Below the pieces are notes generated by a model, which saw only the letters and a program-made list of their open reading frames with translations, searched no databases and was not told where the DNA came from. A stretch of DNA of 64,000 nt from Flavobacterium microcysteis (lineage in GTDB: Bacteria; Bacteroidota; Bacteroidia; Flavobacteriales; Flavobacteriaceae): the NCBI RefSeq assembly GCF_006385255.1, contig NZ_VFJE01000056.1:868001-932000 (forward strand), written 5' to 3'. Shown in pieces: positions 53,881-61,854 of this stretch (position 1 is the first letter of the stretch; each line of letters begins with the position of its first letter). The position numbers and the translations under genes were made by a program.

Positions 53881-54477
53881 TTATTGTAAAACAGTGGTTG
53901 CAGTAATTTCTACGACATCTTCAAACGCAATATCTTTTGCACCTCTCTTGATCATCTTATCATAAAAGCTAGGAACCATTTGGACTAAAAATAGTCTATA
54001 ATTATGCTTACAGGCTATCTTAAATATTTCTAGTATAATTTTTTTGCCAAAGCCATTACACTTCAAACTATACTCTATAAAAATATTTGATATTTCGATA
54101 TTCTTTGAATCACGGTTTATTACAAGCCTGATTAAAGTGCCACGACTGTTATCGCTTACGGTCTTATCGTTAAAATAAAATTCAACTGCGTCTTCTGAGT
54201 TGTAATCGCTATAAGTATGATTGTCCAACATTAAAAGATTCGAATCAATAAAGCTATATATTGCCTCGGTGATGTGATCATTTATAAAGTATACGTCGGT
54301 GCCTTCAATATGCTTTATAACTTTATGATCTTTGAATACATAAAAGTTTCCATTATCAAATTTTACAGTTGAATGTCCTTTATCGTCTTCACCCATGTAA
54401 CAGCCGTTGTATCTGACCTGGCCATTTATTTGTTTTCCACCGTGCAGGTCTTCATTAAATTTTTCTTCTAAAGTCAT
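53881..54477 (-). CDS. Protein with GNAT-like C-terminal domain
   Basis: I use the ATG at 54477 (MTLEEKFNEDLHGG); an ATG at 54513 adds 12 residues. The N-terminal 75 residues are beta-rich (QVRYNGCYMGEDDKGHSTVKFDNGNFYVFKDHKV). The C-terminal half (IEISNIFIEYSLKCNGFGKKIILEIFKIACKHNYRLFLVQMVPSFYDKMIKRGA) resembles the acetyl-CoA-binding motif A and end of GNAT acetyltransferases (GFGKK, then FYDKMIKRGA). Substrate unknown. Confidence 0.55.
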   Translation of the reverse strand: MTLEEKFNEDLHGGKQINGQVRYNGCYMGEDDKGHSTVKFDNGNFYVFKDHKVIKHIEGTDVYFINDHITEAIYSFIDSNLLMLDNHTYSDYNSEDAVEFYFNDKTVSDNSRGTLIRLVINRDSKNIEISNIFIEYSLKCNGFGKKIILEIFKIACKHNYRLFLVQMVPSFYDKMIKRGAKDIAFEDVVEITATTVLQ

Positions 54478-54518
54478 AATTGTGTTTTTGCTAAACTTAA
54501 TACTGCAAGTCATTATAA

Positions 54519-54962
54519 TTATTTCAATTCTGTGAGACGATCTATTTCTTTATCGGAATAGTTTCCCCAATCTCGATGATTGATCGAAAATAAACCTTCA
54601 TCAACTTTGTTCTGGTACTCTTGAATTAGTATTGATCTAATACCATTAATACCTTCTATTTTAGAGAATGAACTATCGGTTATATAAAGGTTTCCAAAAT
54701 TTCTGTAAAGTTCACTTGGGGAATCCTTATCGAAAATTCCTATTACGTACTCTCCAATATTTCCGCATCTTTGGAGTGAAATCTTGATCGGTAGGGATTC
54801 GTCTACGATTTCAGATAAAAATTCTTCAACTGATAATAGTTCATCGTCAGGTGTAATTATTGTACTTGCTCCAAGAAGAAAAGGTATGGTTAGGCCATTG
54901 CTAAAATAGCCTCTGCCATCAAAATGAGAAAGTACTTTTAACCATAAAGATTGATTGTCCAT
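54519..54962 (-). CDS. Hypothetical protein
   Basis: A 147-residue soluble protein beginning MDNQSLWLKVLSHFDGRGYFSNGLTIPFLLGAS. Not recognised. Encoded between the GNAT-like gene and a 120-residue protein on the same strand with short gaps. Acidic, mixed alpha/beta character. Confidence 0.6.
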   Translation of the reverse strand: MDNQSLWLKVLSHFDGRGYFSNGLTIPFLLGASTIITPDDELLSVEEFLSEIVDESLPIKISLQRCGNIGEYVIGIFDKDSPSELYRNFGNLYITDSSFSKIEGINGIRSILIQEYQNKVDEGLFSINHRDWGNYSDKEIDRLTELK

Positions 54963-55021
54963 GTTTTAATATTATATGTTGCTTAACGTACACTAAATTT
55001 AACTCCTGCTGCTTTTAAGCG

Positions 55022-55384
55022 CTACAAATTATTTTCATTCATAATTGGAAAAGCCGTTTTTAGGACATCAAATATTTCCTTAGGCTCTGGAGATGCTGCC
55101 ACTATAGCCCGTGATTCCGATAAACGTGCAATTACGTCAGGATTAACCTTTTTCTTAGTTGCTGTTGTGATAAGTTTGTTGTAAGCCTTATCAAGATAGG
55201 ATTTGACCTTTTCAAGTTTCTTTTCAAATTCTTTTTGGTTAAATTTGAAATTGCCGACGTTGGCATGTTTAAAATTGTAGTGTTTTATCAGTAAATCTTC
55301 CCAAGTATCTGTATCAGCACCATGTTTGAAACGATCACAGTCCCAGCATCTGCGAATAAAGAATTCATAAGTTGTATTGTCCAT
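55022..55384 (-). CDS. Hypothetical protein with CxxC motif
   Basis: A 120-residue protein starting MDNTTYEFFIRRCWDCDRFKHGADTDTWEDLLIKHYNFKHANVG. The CWDC near the N-terminus with nearby His could bind a metal. The rest is a helical basic segment. Family unknown. It lies directly downstream of the caspase-like gene. Confidence 0.6.
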   Translation of the reverse strand: MDNTTYEFFIRRCWDCDRFKHGADTDTWEDLLIKHYNFKHANVGNFKFNQKEFEKKLEKVKSYLDKAYNKLITTATKKKVNPDVIARLSESRAIVAASPEPKEIFDVLKTAFPIMNENNL

Positions 55385-55477
55385 GCTTTATCCTGTTGTC
55401 TTATATAATAAATTGTCAAAAATTAAATCATCAAATTAACAGAAAGTAGTTGATTTTTCAGCGGCGATTCCCATAAT

Positions 55478-56278
55478 TTATTTTTGCAGGTCTTTCATTA
55501 AGAAATAATCTTTTCTAGTTTTCAGATCCTCAAATATTTCGGTAAGCTTATTCTCCACATACCTGTTAGTGTAATCATCAGAGAAATATTTTAGATCCGG
55601 ATAGTTTTTAAGCAAGGAACTTTTGTAAGTGGCTTTAAGTCTTGTTTTATCTGCTGTCAGTCTTTCAATGTCAGCAATTGCGTCAAAACAGTATTCAGCC
55701 GTTACGTGAATCAATTTGTCTTTTGGATCACTTATAACAGAATTATATTTTTCGAGTGATTCGACAGCATCTAGTTCAAAGAAAAAATATTTGTAAAACT
55801 CCTCAAAGCCATGAATTAAATCTTGGACGTATATATCTTTTTCACTTGATATTAATGCCCGAAAAGGGGCTCTTTCCATTGGGTTAATATATTTTAAAAT
55901 ACCTGCACCGCGACAGATTCCAAGGAGTATAAAAAGATAATTATGAAAACGTATGTTGATTTCCTGAAAATATGGAATCATTTCTCCCCAAGTAACTTCC
56001 TCTCCGTTTTTTAGTTCGATTCCGTCATCGAAGCCATGGGCTTCAATATGTAAAATAAAAAAATGGTTCTCATCAACGGCCTTGCGCACCAACTCTTTTA
56101 AAAGCCAAAATAATTTTTTTCGGTCATTGATATCGTAAAATTCAGCACTGAGGTCCGGAAATTCAAATGTCTTATATTTTATTATTGTTGAATGTAAATT
56201 GAAACCGGTCTTCGTTTCATGATCTGGCAAAGATTCGATAATTACCAGTCCAAACTGTTTGATTTCTTCGCTTGTCAT
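55478..56278 (-). CDS. Caspase/CHAT-like cysteine protease
   Basis: A 266-residue protein with the catalytic dyad pattern of the caspase/CHAT (clan CD) fold: strand-ending His81-Gly82 in FILHIEAHGFDDG and Cys122 at the end of the next strand in LFILLGICRGAG. Between them is the typical WGEMIPYFQEI helix region. The C-terminal 130 residues are helical. Such proteases in mobile DNA often act as toxins or activated effectors. It is encoded directly downstream of a tiny Gly/Ser-rich protein and upstream of a CxxC protein and an M41-like metalloprotease. Confidence 0.7.
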   Translation of the reverse strand: MTSEEIKQFGLVIIESLPDHETKTGFNLHSTIIKYKTFEFPDLSAEFYDINDRKKLFWLLKELVRKAVDENHFFILHIEAHGFDDGIELKNGEEVTWGEMIPYFQEINIRFHNYLFILLGICRGAGILKYINPMERAPFRALISSEKDIYVQDLIHGFEEFYKYFFFELDAVESLEKYNSVISDPKDKLIHVTAEYCFDAIADIERLTADKTRLKATYKSSLLKNYPDLKYFSDDYTNRYVENKLTEIFEDLKTRKDYFLMKDLQK

Positions 56279-56420
56279 AATTAAATTTCTGTGATCAAAA
56301 TTGTATTCTTAAATTACACTATATCGGCTAATATGAGTAAATAGAATTAAAAACTGCTTGTTTGACTTTCCAGCATAATATATCGTTGTCCCTAAAATTT
56401 TAATTCTTATTTTCTGTAAA

Positions 56421-56582
56421 TTATTTCTTTGATGATCCGGCAGATTTTGATGCACCCGATGACTTCGAAGCACCATTAGATTGTGAAGATCGACTTGAGT
56501 TATTACTTCTGCCATCTCCAGATTTATTTCCTGTGGTTGAAGGCCATCCTCCAGCATTGCCCTGTCCTGATTTATTACTCAT
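56421..56582 (-). CDS. 53-residue Gly/Ser-rich small protein
   Basis: An overlooked short frame, ATG at 56580-56582 to TAA at 56421-56423. The translation starts MSNKSGQGNAGGWPSTTG and ends in a run of Gly-Ala-Ser-Lys repeats (SKSSGASKSAGSSKK). Sixteen or more serines, no cysteine, one tryptophan in GWPSTTGN, strongly basic tail. No signal peptide or membrane segment. Codon phase is maintained over 162 bases and the start has an A/T-rich leader. It lies about 140 bases upstream of the caspase-like gene on the same strand and could be its substrate, activator or antitoxin; that is inferred. Confidence 0.6.
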   Translation of the reverse strand: MSNKSGQGNAGGWPSTTGNKSGDGRSNNSSRSSQSNGASKSSGASKSAGSSKK

Positions 56583-56651
56583 GATATTGTTTTTAAGTTT
56601 ATTTGTAGACTTTATAATCGTTGCTATCGAATAAAAATCATTGTATAAAAT

Positions 56652-57125
56652 CTAACGTATAGGTGTTATAGTCGAAATTAACTTTTCAAGATCTTTATGT
56701 TCCAAATAGGCGTGGAAATATTTGTTTATACCAGTGTAGTTGAAACCTTTAAAAATTTCAACTTTAAATTCTCGGGGATAATAATATACATCTTGGACTT
56801 TCGCCAATTTGTATAGTTCTTCGTTAACTTTTGGATTTATTTGGATCGTAATAATTTCAGAAAGCTCACTTTCATATTTTTCAAGTCTTATTTCAGCCTG
56901 ATTTTCTAAAAGAATTTCTTCATTTAAAAAATACTCCGCATTTACATTAAAAGACCTTAAACTTTCTAAAATTGCATTATCTAATTGGTCAAATTCTGGA
57001 AATGCATATTCTCTATAATAGGCAAGAAAACCTGTAAAGGGATTCCATTCTTTTCCAGACAGTTGTATTACACGAAGGTATTTCCAGTTTTCTACAGGTA
57101 ACAGTTGAATTATTTTCCTCATCAT
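56652..57125 (-). CDS. Hypothetical protein
   Basis: A 157-residue protein (MMRKIIQLLPVENWKYLRVIQLSGKEWNPFTGFLAYYREYAFPEFDQ) of mixed alpha/beta type without signal peptide. Not recognised. Upstream of the small Gly/Ser-rich protein and caspase-like genes on the same strand, probably in the same operon. Confidence 0.6.
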   Translation of the reverse strand: MMRKIIQLLPVENWKYLRVIQLSGKEWNPFTGFLAYYREYAFPEFDQLDNAILESLRSFNVNAEYFLNEEILLENQAEIRLEKYESELSEIITIQINPKVNEELYKLAKVQDVYYYPREFKVEIFKGFNYTGINKYFHAYLEHKDLEKLISTITPIR

Positions 57126-57432
57126 TAATATTATTGATATTTTATTTTAAATATCGTTCAAAATTTTATTTTCTCCAAGGTTGATTTCTTATACAAAATA
57201 ACGTCAGCCCGATATATGCAAGCCTTGATTTGTATAGTTCGCGCCAAACTTACAAAACCATCTTTGCGTTATTTTATGGTTTTCCGTAATTGACTATTAA
57301 AAGGTGCAAAATAATTCTTTTAATGATGAAAAGACTACCGTATAAATACCTGTTTTTTGATTTCGAGAGGCCATAAAAAAAGATGCATTTGCATCTTAAA
57401 TATTGTAAATTTCATAAAATAGTATTAGATAC
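57126..57432. other. Non-coding gap upstream of the hypothetical gene
   Basis: The 307-base gap contains the minus-strand terminator of the 80-residue membrane protein (57371-57397) and presumably the promoter of the gene ending at 56652. No ORF or repeat of note was seen. Confidence 0.6.
57371..57397 (-). terminator. Terminator after the small membrane protein gene
   Basis: On the minus strand AAGATGCA-AA-TGCATCTT is followed by TTTTTTATGG, 36 bases beyond the stop of the 80-residue gene. Confidence 0.8.
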
Positions 57433-57675
57433 TTATAGGATCCACTTGGCAAATGCGAGTGCCAATACTCCAAGGATAATAAGCAGTCCTCCCATAAATG
57501 CGAGTATGCTCTCCCAAAATGGGGTCAGCAAAGCGTTACGGTAATTTTTAAAACCCTCTGCTCCCGAAGAATTCCGGCGATAGAATACTCTTCTGCCAAT
57601 AAATAGCTTAAGGGCGATTCCGATGATTAGTGCTAATACGCCGAAAATAATCAATACAGCATTGTCTCTGTTCAT
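57433..57675 (-). CDS. Small two-helix membrane protein
   Basis: An 80-residue protein with two hydrophobic segments (AVLIIFGVLALIIGIALKLFIG and PFWESILAFMGGLLIILGVLALAFA) separated by a basic, Arg-rich loop. Not recognised. It has its own terminator downstream and lies 127 bases after the XRE regulator, so it may be the regulator's partner. Confidence 0.65.
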   Translation of the reverse strand: MNRDNAVLIIFGVLALIIGIALKLFIGRRVFYRRNSSGAEGFKNYRNALLTPFWESILAFMGGLLIILGVLALAFAKWIL

Positions 57676-57802
57676 AGCAGGTAGCTTTAAATAAATTAAA
57701 CTATGTCCAATTTTCTTTGAATAAAACTTTAAAGTTAAATCCTTATACTACTTTATAAAAAAAACGGAGTATTTGACCTTCCTAACTATTTTGAAATTAC
57801 TA

Positions 57803-58156
57803 TTATATTTTAATATTGGATATAGTATTTTTTAAATTTTCATAGTATGCAATCTTCATTTTGCTGAGTTTTTTATCTAGCTTAATACATTCCTCAACAA
57901 TTGCTAATATTTCATTTTTGCTTTTGAGTATAAACAAACTACAGAAATCAACCTCTAATTCTTGACTTACAGAATAAATGGTGTCCCAATTAGTTGCGTG
58001 TGCATATTTTTCCAGTCTAGCAATTTTGGTCTTATCAGAATCAATTGATAACCCTAGACTTTCTTGAGACATTTCTTTCTTCAGTCTTGCTAACTTTAAA
58101 ACACAACCTATCTGAATATTTAAAAGTTTTAGTTCTTCTGCTCCATATTTAATCAT
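57803..58156 (-). CDS. XRE-family transcriptional regulator
   Basis: A 117-residue protein with a lambda-repressor-like helix-turn-helix at residues 15-70 (IGCVLKLARLKKEMSQESLGLSIDSDKTKIARLEKYAHATNWDTIYSVSQELEVDFCSLF) and a helical C-terminus. A strong inverted repeat (58184-58213) lies just upstream, so it is probably autoregulated. It heads the minus-strand cluster that contains the caspase-like gene. Confidence 0.88.
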   Translation of the reverse strand: MIKYGAEELKLLNIQIGCVLKLARLKKEMSQESLGLSIDSDKTKIARLEKYAHATNWDTIYSVSQELEVDFCSLFILKSKNEILAIVEECIKLDKKLSKMKIAYYENLKNTISNIKI

Positions 58157-58183
58157 ATAGTAAAATTTCGGAAAAAAGCTTAA

Positions 58184-58213
58184 ATTATTCGATACATATT
58201 TGTATTGAATAAT
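58184..58213. promoter_or_regulatory. Inverted repeat upstream of the XRE gene
   Basis: ATTATTCGATACA (58184-58196) and TGTATTGAATAAT (58201-58213) are complementary at 12 of 13 positions with a 4-base centre, 28 bases upstream of the regulator's start codon. This is a good candidate for an autoregulatory operator. Confidence 0.55.
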
Positions 58214-58239
58214 TATTTTATTATATTTGACTATTAGAA

Positions 58240-58255
58240 TACATCATTTGATGTA
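58240..58255. promoter_or_regulatory. Palindrome TACATCA-TT-TGATGTA
   Basis: A perfect 7-bp inverted repeat with a two-base centre, between the XRE operator candidate and the RNA-like element. It could be a second regulator site. Confidence 0.4.
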
Positions 58256-58299
58256 AATTTGCGATTCTTCAATAGAAAATATTTGAAGCATTCGCTTTG

Positions 58300-58445
58300 A
58301 ACCCGCATCGGAAAACTGGTAATTTTAGCACGCGGGAAGATAAGTGCAAATGCTCACGCCTAAAAGGGCGTGGGCTCACTTATTCGTGTGCGGGTATACC
58401 AGTACCTCCGATGCAATAAGATGAGTACCCGCGCCTCTTTTTTTT
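58300..58445 (+). ncRNA. Structured RNA-like element, copy B
   Basis: Five nested stems: GCATCGG/CCGATGC (58305-58311 with 58408-58414), ACTGGTA/TACCAGT (58315-58321 with 58397-58403), GCACGCG/CGTGTGC (58328-58334 with 58385-58391), ATAAGTG/CACTTAT (58340-58346 with 58377-58383), and an apical GCTCACGCC/GGCGTGGGC (58352-58360 with 58367-58375) with a 6-base loop. A T-run of eight (58438-58445) follows. CCCGCG (58428-58433) can alternatively pair with CGCGGG (58331-58336). It points to the SusC gene 375 bases downstream. A diverged copy is at 11961-12108 (minus). Confidence 0.65.
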
Positions 58446-58820
58446 GGCTCTCTCTCAACTTCTCAAAGCTACTTCACGATATAAAACATCGCAGCCCTAT
58501 GTTTAACCATTATCGGTTTGCCTATGTTGTAGTTTCTTTTTTCATTTTTATAATGCCTGGCCCTGTACTGGTATCCTGCTGAGTTAGTCGGGGGAAGGGC
58601 CGGGTTATTTTATTATCAAGCTTCGCCATTTACAAAATCTGCAGTATGCAGATCCCAAAAGCATACAACAACATCTATTAACATATAAAATAACCAAAAC
58701 CAAATTATGCCTATGACGAAATAATTAACAAGAAAAGCCTTCTGTACTAGTGCGTCAACATAGGATACAGAAGGCGAGATAAAACCAAACTTTAGTTCAA
58801 TTTTAAACCTTTCTAAATTT

Positions 58821-61800
58821 ATGAAAAATCTTTCATTTAACAAAGGCAGGCCTTCCTGTCTTTGTATTATTATTTTTGCAATGCTTCTTTCAAATCATAT
58901 TTACGCTACTGAACTAACGTTCGGAAGCTACACGAAGCAGTTACAACATCAAATTACAGGCACAGTTACCGATGCCGCGGGACCACTTCCAAGCGTAACG
59001 GTCATTGTCAAAGGAACTACAACTTCAGTCATAACAGATGAAAAAGGCAATTTTTCAATTACGGCTAATTCTACAAACGTGCTCGTTTTTTCATTTATTG
59101 GCTATGCCACGCAAGAAATTACCGTTGGAAACCAAACTTCAATAAAAGTAATATTGTCCGAAGATAGCACTCAGCTTCAAGAAGTGACTATTAATGCGGG
59201 CTATTATTCAGTAAAGGAGAAAGAAAGTACCGGAAGCATTTCACAAGTTACTGCAAAGGATATCCAAAACCAGCCCGTAACTAATGTCCTTTCTGCTGTG
59301 CAGGGCCGTATGGCGGGTGTCAATATTACACAAAATACCGGGGTGCCCGGAGGAGGTTACAGTATTCAGATCAGAGGGACTAACAGTCTTCGATCAGAAG
59401 GAAACAATCCACTGTATATTATAGATGGAGTACCAGTTGCAGCGCAGGATGCCTCTATGCTTGCGGGGACTATCTTACCCGCCGGATCAGTCAATCCGCT
59501 TAATGCCATTAACCCCAACGATATCGAAAATATTGAAATATTAAAGGATGCTGATGCTACTTCCATTTACGGTTCACGTGGTGGTAATGGCGTGGTACTC
59601 ATCACAACTAAAAAGGGAAAGGCAGGGGAAACATCATTCAGTATCAATTCAAGTTCGGGCTTCAGCAAGGTAGCTTCTGAAATGGCGATGATGGATACGC
59701 AGCAGTATTTACAAATGCGCCGCCAGGCATTTTCTAATGACGGAATAAATACGCTCCCTGATTATGCTTATGATGTAAACGGCACATGGGATCAGTCAAA
59801 ATCTACCAATTGGCAAAAAGAACTCATCGGCAGAACAGCATTTAATACTATGTTACAGCTGTCCATTAGTGGTGGTAATGAAAACACCCGGTTTTTGGTT
59901 AGTGGGAGTCATAATGTGCAAAGCACAGTGTTCTCAAATGATTTTATCTACAAGACCAATAATCTTGCTACTAATATCAGTCACCATTCCGTTGACAGGA
60001 AATTTAAAATGAACTTATCAGGGTTATTTTCATCACTGAGCAACAATGTCATTAATGAAGACCTGACAAAGCAGGCTTTCTATCTCAGCCCTAATGCTCC
60101 CGTACTTTATTCAGCTGATGGTACATTAAACTGGGAAGGAAATACCTTTACTAATCCCGTAGCAGCTTTTGAAAGTACTTATAGCTCTGACACCAAAACA
60201 TTCAATACCAATATCAATCTAAGTTATGAGTTACTTCCATCGTTTTCATTAAAAATGAATGGAGGCTTAAATTATCTCTCTTTTTCAGAAATGTCACTCA
60301 GGCCAAATACAATGTACAATCCGGCTTACGGGATAACGTCTGCGGGTTCCATGTCCTTTAAGGGAAGCCAGAACCGCTTTTCGTATTTATTTGAACCGCA
60401 ATTGCAGTACACATTGACAACGGGAAGCCATGAATTCGATTTTTTAGCTGGGGCAACATACCAGCAGAATAATTCAACGGCACTAAATGCGGAAGGATAT
60501 GGTTTCCAAAGTAATGCTTTATTGACCAATTTATCCGCAGCAACAACACAAGTCGTTTCTCAGGATAGCGAAACCCAATACAATTACGGCGCGGTATTCG
60601 GTAGGGTAAATTATAAGTTCCGCCAAAGGTACATACTGAATCTTACCGGAAGAAGGGATGGATCAAGCCGTTTCGGACCCAATAACAGGTTTGCAAATTT
60701 TGGAGCAATTGGCGGTGCATGGATATTTTCACGCGAAAATTTCATGAGCAGTAGTAGCTGGCTAAACCATGGTAAGTTAAGAGGCAGCTACGGGAATACA
60801 GGCAGCGATCAGATTGGAGATTACCAATATCTTGACACCTATTCCGTTACTGGCAATCTATATGGAAACTATACAGGTCTTGCACCCTCAAGGTTATACA
60901 ACCCTAATTTCAGCTGGGAAAAAACAACAAAACTTGAAGCTGCTCTTGAATTTGGGATGTTTAACAATCGCCTGAATGTAACTGCAGCCTGGTATCGCAA
61001 CAGGTCAGGCAACCAATTGGTGGGTATCCCGCTACCTGCTACAACGGGATTTGCAAATATACTAGCTAATCTTCCTGCTACCGTAGAAAATAGGGGCTGG
61101 GAATTGGAAGCGACAATTGTTCCCTTCCAATCAGGGGCTTTGCGATGGGAAGTCGGCTTTAATATCAGCATTCCTAAAAATGAACTTCTCTCCTTTCCAG
61201 GTCTTGAGGGCTCAACCTATGCTAACCGTTACGTCATAGGACACCCCGTGTCTATAGCCAAACTATATAATTTTGAGGGTATCGACCAACAGACAGGCTT
61301 GTATAAATTCACCGATTTCAACGGTGATGGAAAAGTTTCAGCTCCTGAAGATAACAAGGTAATTAAAAATATTGGAGTAAGTTATTTTGGAGGTATATCT
61401 AGTAACGTGACTTATGGCAATTGGAATTTTGCATTTCTGTTTCAATTTGTAAAACAAAACCAGTGGAATTATAACAGCATGATGCCAACACCAGGTACGA
61501 TGAACAATCAACCCGTCGAAGTCCTGAATGTCTGGTCCCCTGAAAATACTTCAGGAACTTATATGGCTTATACTTCCGGTGCTGATTCTCAAAAGAACCT
61601 CTTGCACGGATATTTAATGAACAGCACAGCTGCTGTAAGTGATGCCTCTTTTATACGATTGAAAAATATCCAGCTCAGTTATCGCCTCCCTGTGAAGCAT
61701 TTTATTAAAGATGCGCTGATATATGTTCAGGGTCAGAATTTGCTAACCTTCACAAATTATTTTGGTCTTGATCCGGAGTTTACGCAAACTGGCTTTCTGC

Positions 61801-61844
61801 CCCCTTTAAAAACAGTATCCATTGGTGTACAATTAAATTTTTAA
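58821..61844 (+). CDS. SusC/RagA-family TonB-dependent outer-membrane transporter
   Basis: A 1007-residue outer-membrane transporter. After the signal peptide come a carboxypeptidase-regulatory-like beta domain (ITGTVTDAAGPLPSVTVIVKGTT, about residues 45-120) and the SusC-type plug (VLSAVQGRMAGVNITQNTG, with IRGTNSLRSEGNNPLYIIDGVP and ILKDADATSIYGSRGGNGVVLITTKKGKAG). The beta-barrel ends in KTVSIGVQLNF. With SusD it takes up oligosaccharides or peptides. The downstream peptidase-like gene makes a peptide substrate more likely; inferred. The structured RNA-like element lies upstream. Confidence 0.95.
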   Translation: MKNLSFNKGRPSCLCIIIFAMLLSNHIYATELTFGSYTKQLQHQITGTVTDAAGPLPSVTVIVKGTTTSVITDEKGNFSITANSTNVLVFSFIGYATQEITVGNQTSIKVILSEDSTQLQEVTINAGYYSVKEKESTGSISQVTAKDIQNQPVTNVLSAVQGRMAGVNITQNTGVPGGGYSIQIRGTNSLRSEGNNPLYIIDGVPVAAQDASMLAGTILPAGSVNPLNAINPNDIENIEILKDADATSIYGSRGGNGVVLITTKKGKAGETSFSINSSSGFSKVASEMAMMDTQQYLQMRRQAFSNDGINTLPDYAYDVNGTWDQSKSTNWQKELIGRTAFNTMLQLSISGGNENTRFLVSGSHNVQSTVFSNDFIYKTNNLATNISHHSVDRKFKMNLSGLFSSLSNNVINEDLTKQAFYLSPNAPVLYSADGTLNWEGNTFTNPVAAFESTYSSDTKTFNTNINLSYELLPSFSLKMNGGLNYLSFSEMSLRPNTMYNPAYGITSAGSMSFKGSQNRFSYLFEPQLQYTLTTGSHEFDFLAGATYQQNNSTALNAEGYGFQSNALLTNLSAATTQVVSQDSETQYNYGAVFGRVNYKFRQRYILNLTGRRDGSSRFGPNNRFANFGAIGGAWIFSRENFMSSSSWLNHGKLRGSYGNTGSDQIGDYQYLDTYSVTGNLYGNYTGLAPSRLYNPNFSWEKTTKLEAALEFGMFNNRLNVTAAWYRNRSGNQLVGIPLPATTGFANILANLPATVENRGWELEATIVPFQSGALRWEVGFNISIPKNELLSFPGLEGSTYANRYVIGHPVSIAKLYNFEGIDQQTGLYKFTDFNGDGKVSAPEDNKVIKNIGVSYFGGISSNVTYGNWNFAFLFQFVKQNQWNYNSMMPTPGTMNNQPVEVLNVWSPENTSGTYMAYTSGADSQKNLLHGYLMNSTAAVSDASFIRLKNIQLSYRLPVKHFIKDALIYVQGQNLLTFTNYFGLDPEFTQTGFLPPLKTVSIGVQLNF

Positions 61845-61854
61845 TAATACAGAT

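Larger units (their letters stand above)
58157..58820. other. Non-coding region between XRE and SusC genes
   Basis: The 664-base region holds the XRE operator candidate (58184-58213), a perfect palindrome (58240-58255), structured RNA-like copy B (58300-58445), a GGCCCT/AGGGCC hairpin (about 58559-58603) and the SusC promoter region. A 53-codon frame at 58421-58582 overlaps the RNA and is not called. Confidence 0.6.

Noticed and set aside
58421..58582. 53-codon frame (MSTRASFFWL...) with a hydrophobic stretch overlapping the RNA-like element
   Set aside because: The start lies inside the structured element and the matching position in copy A has an immediate stop, so coding is not conserved.
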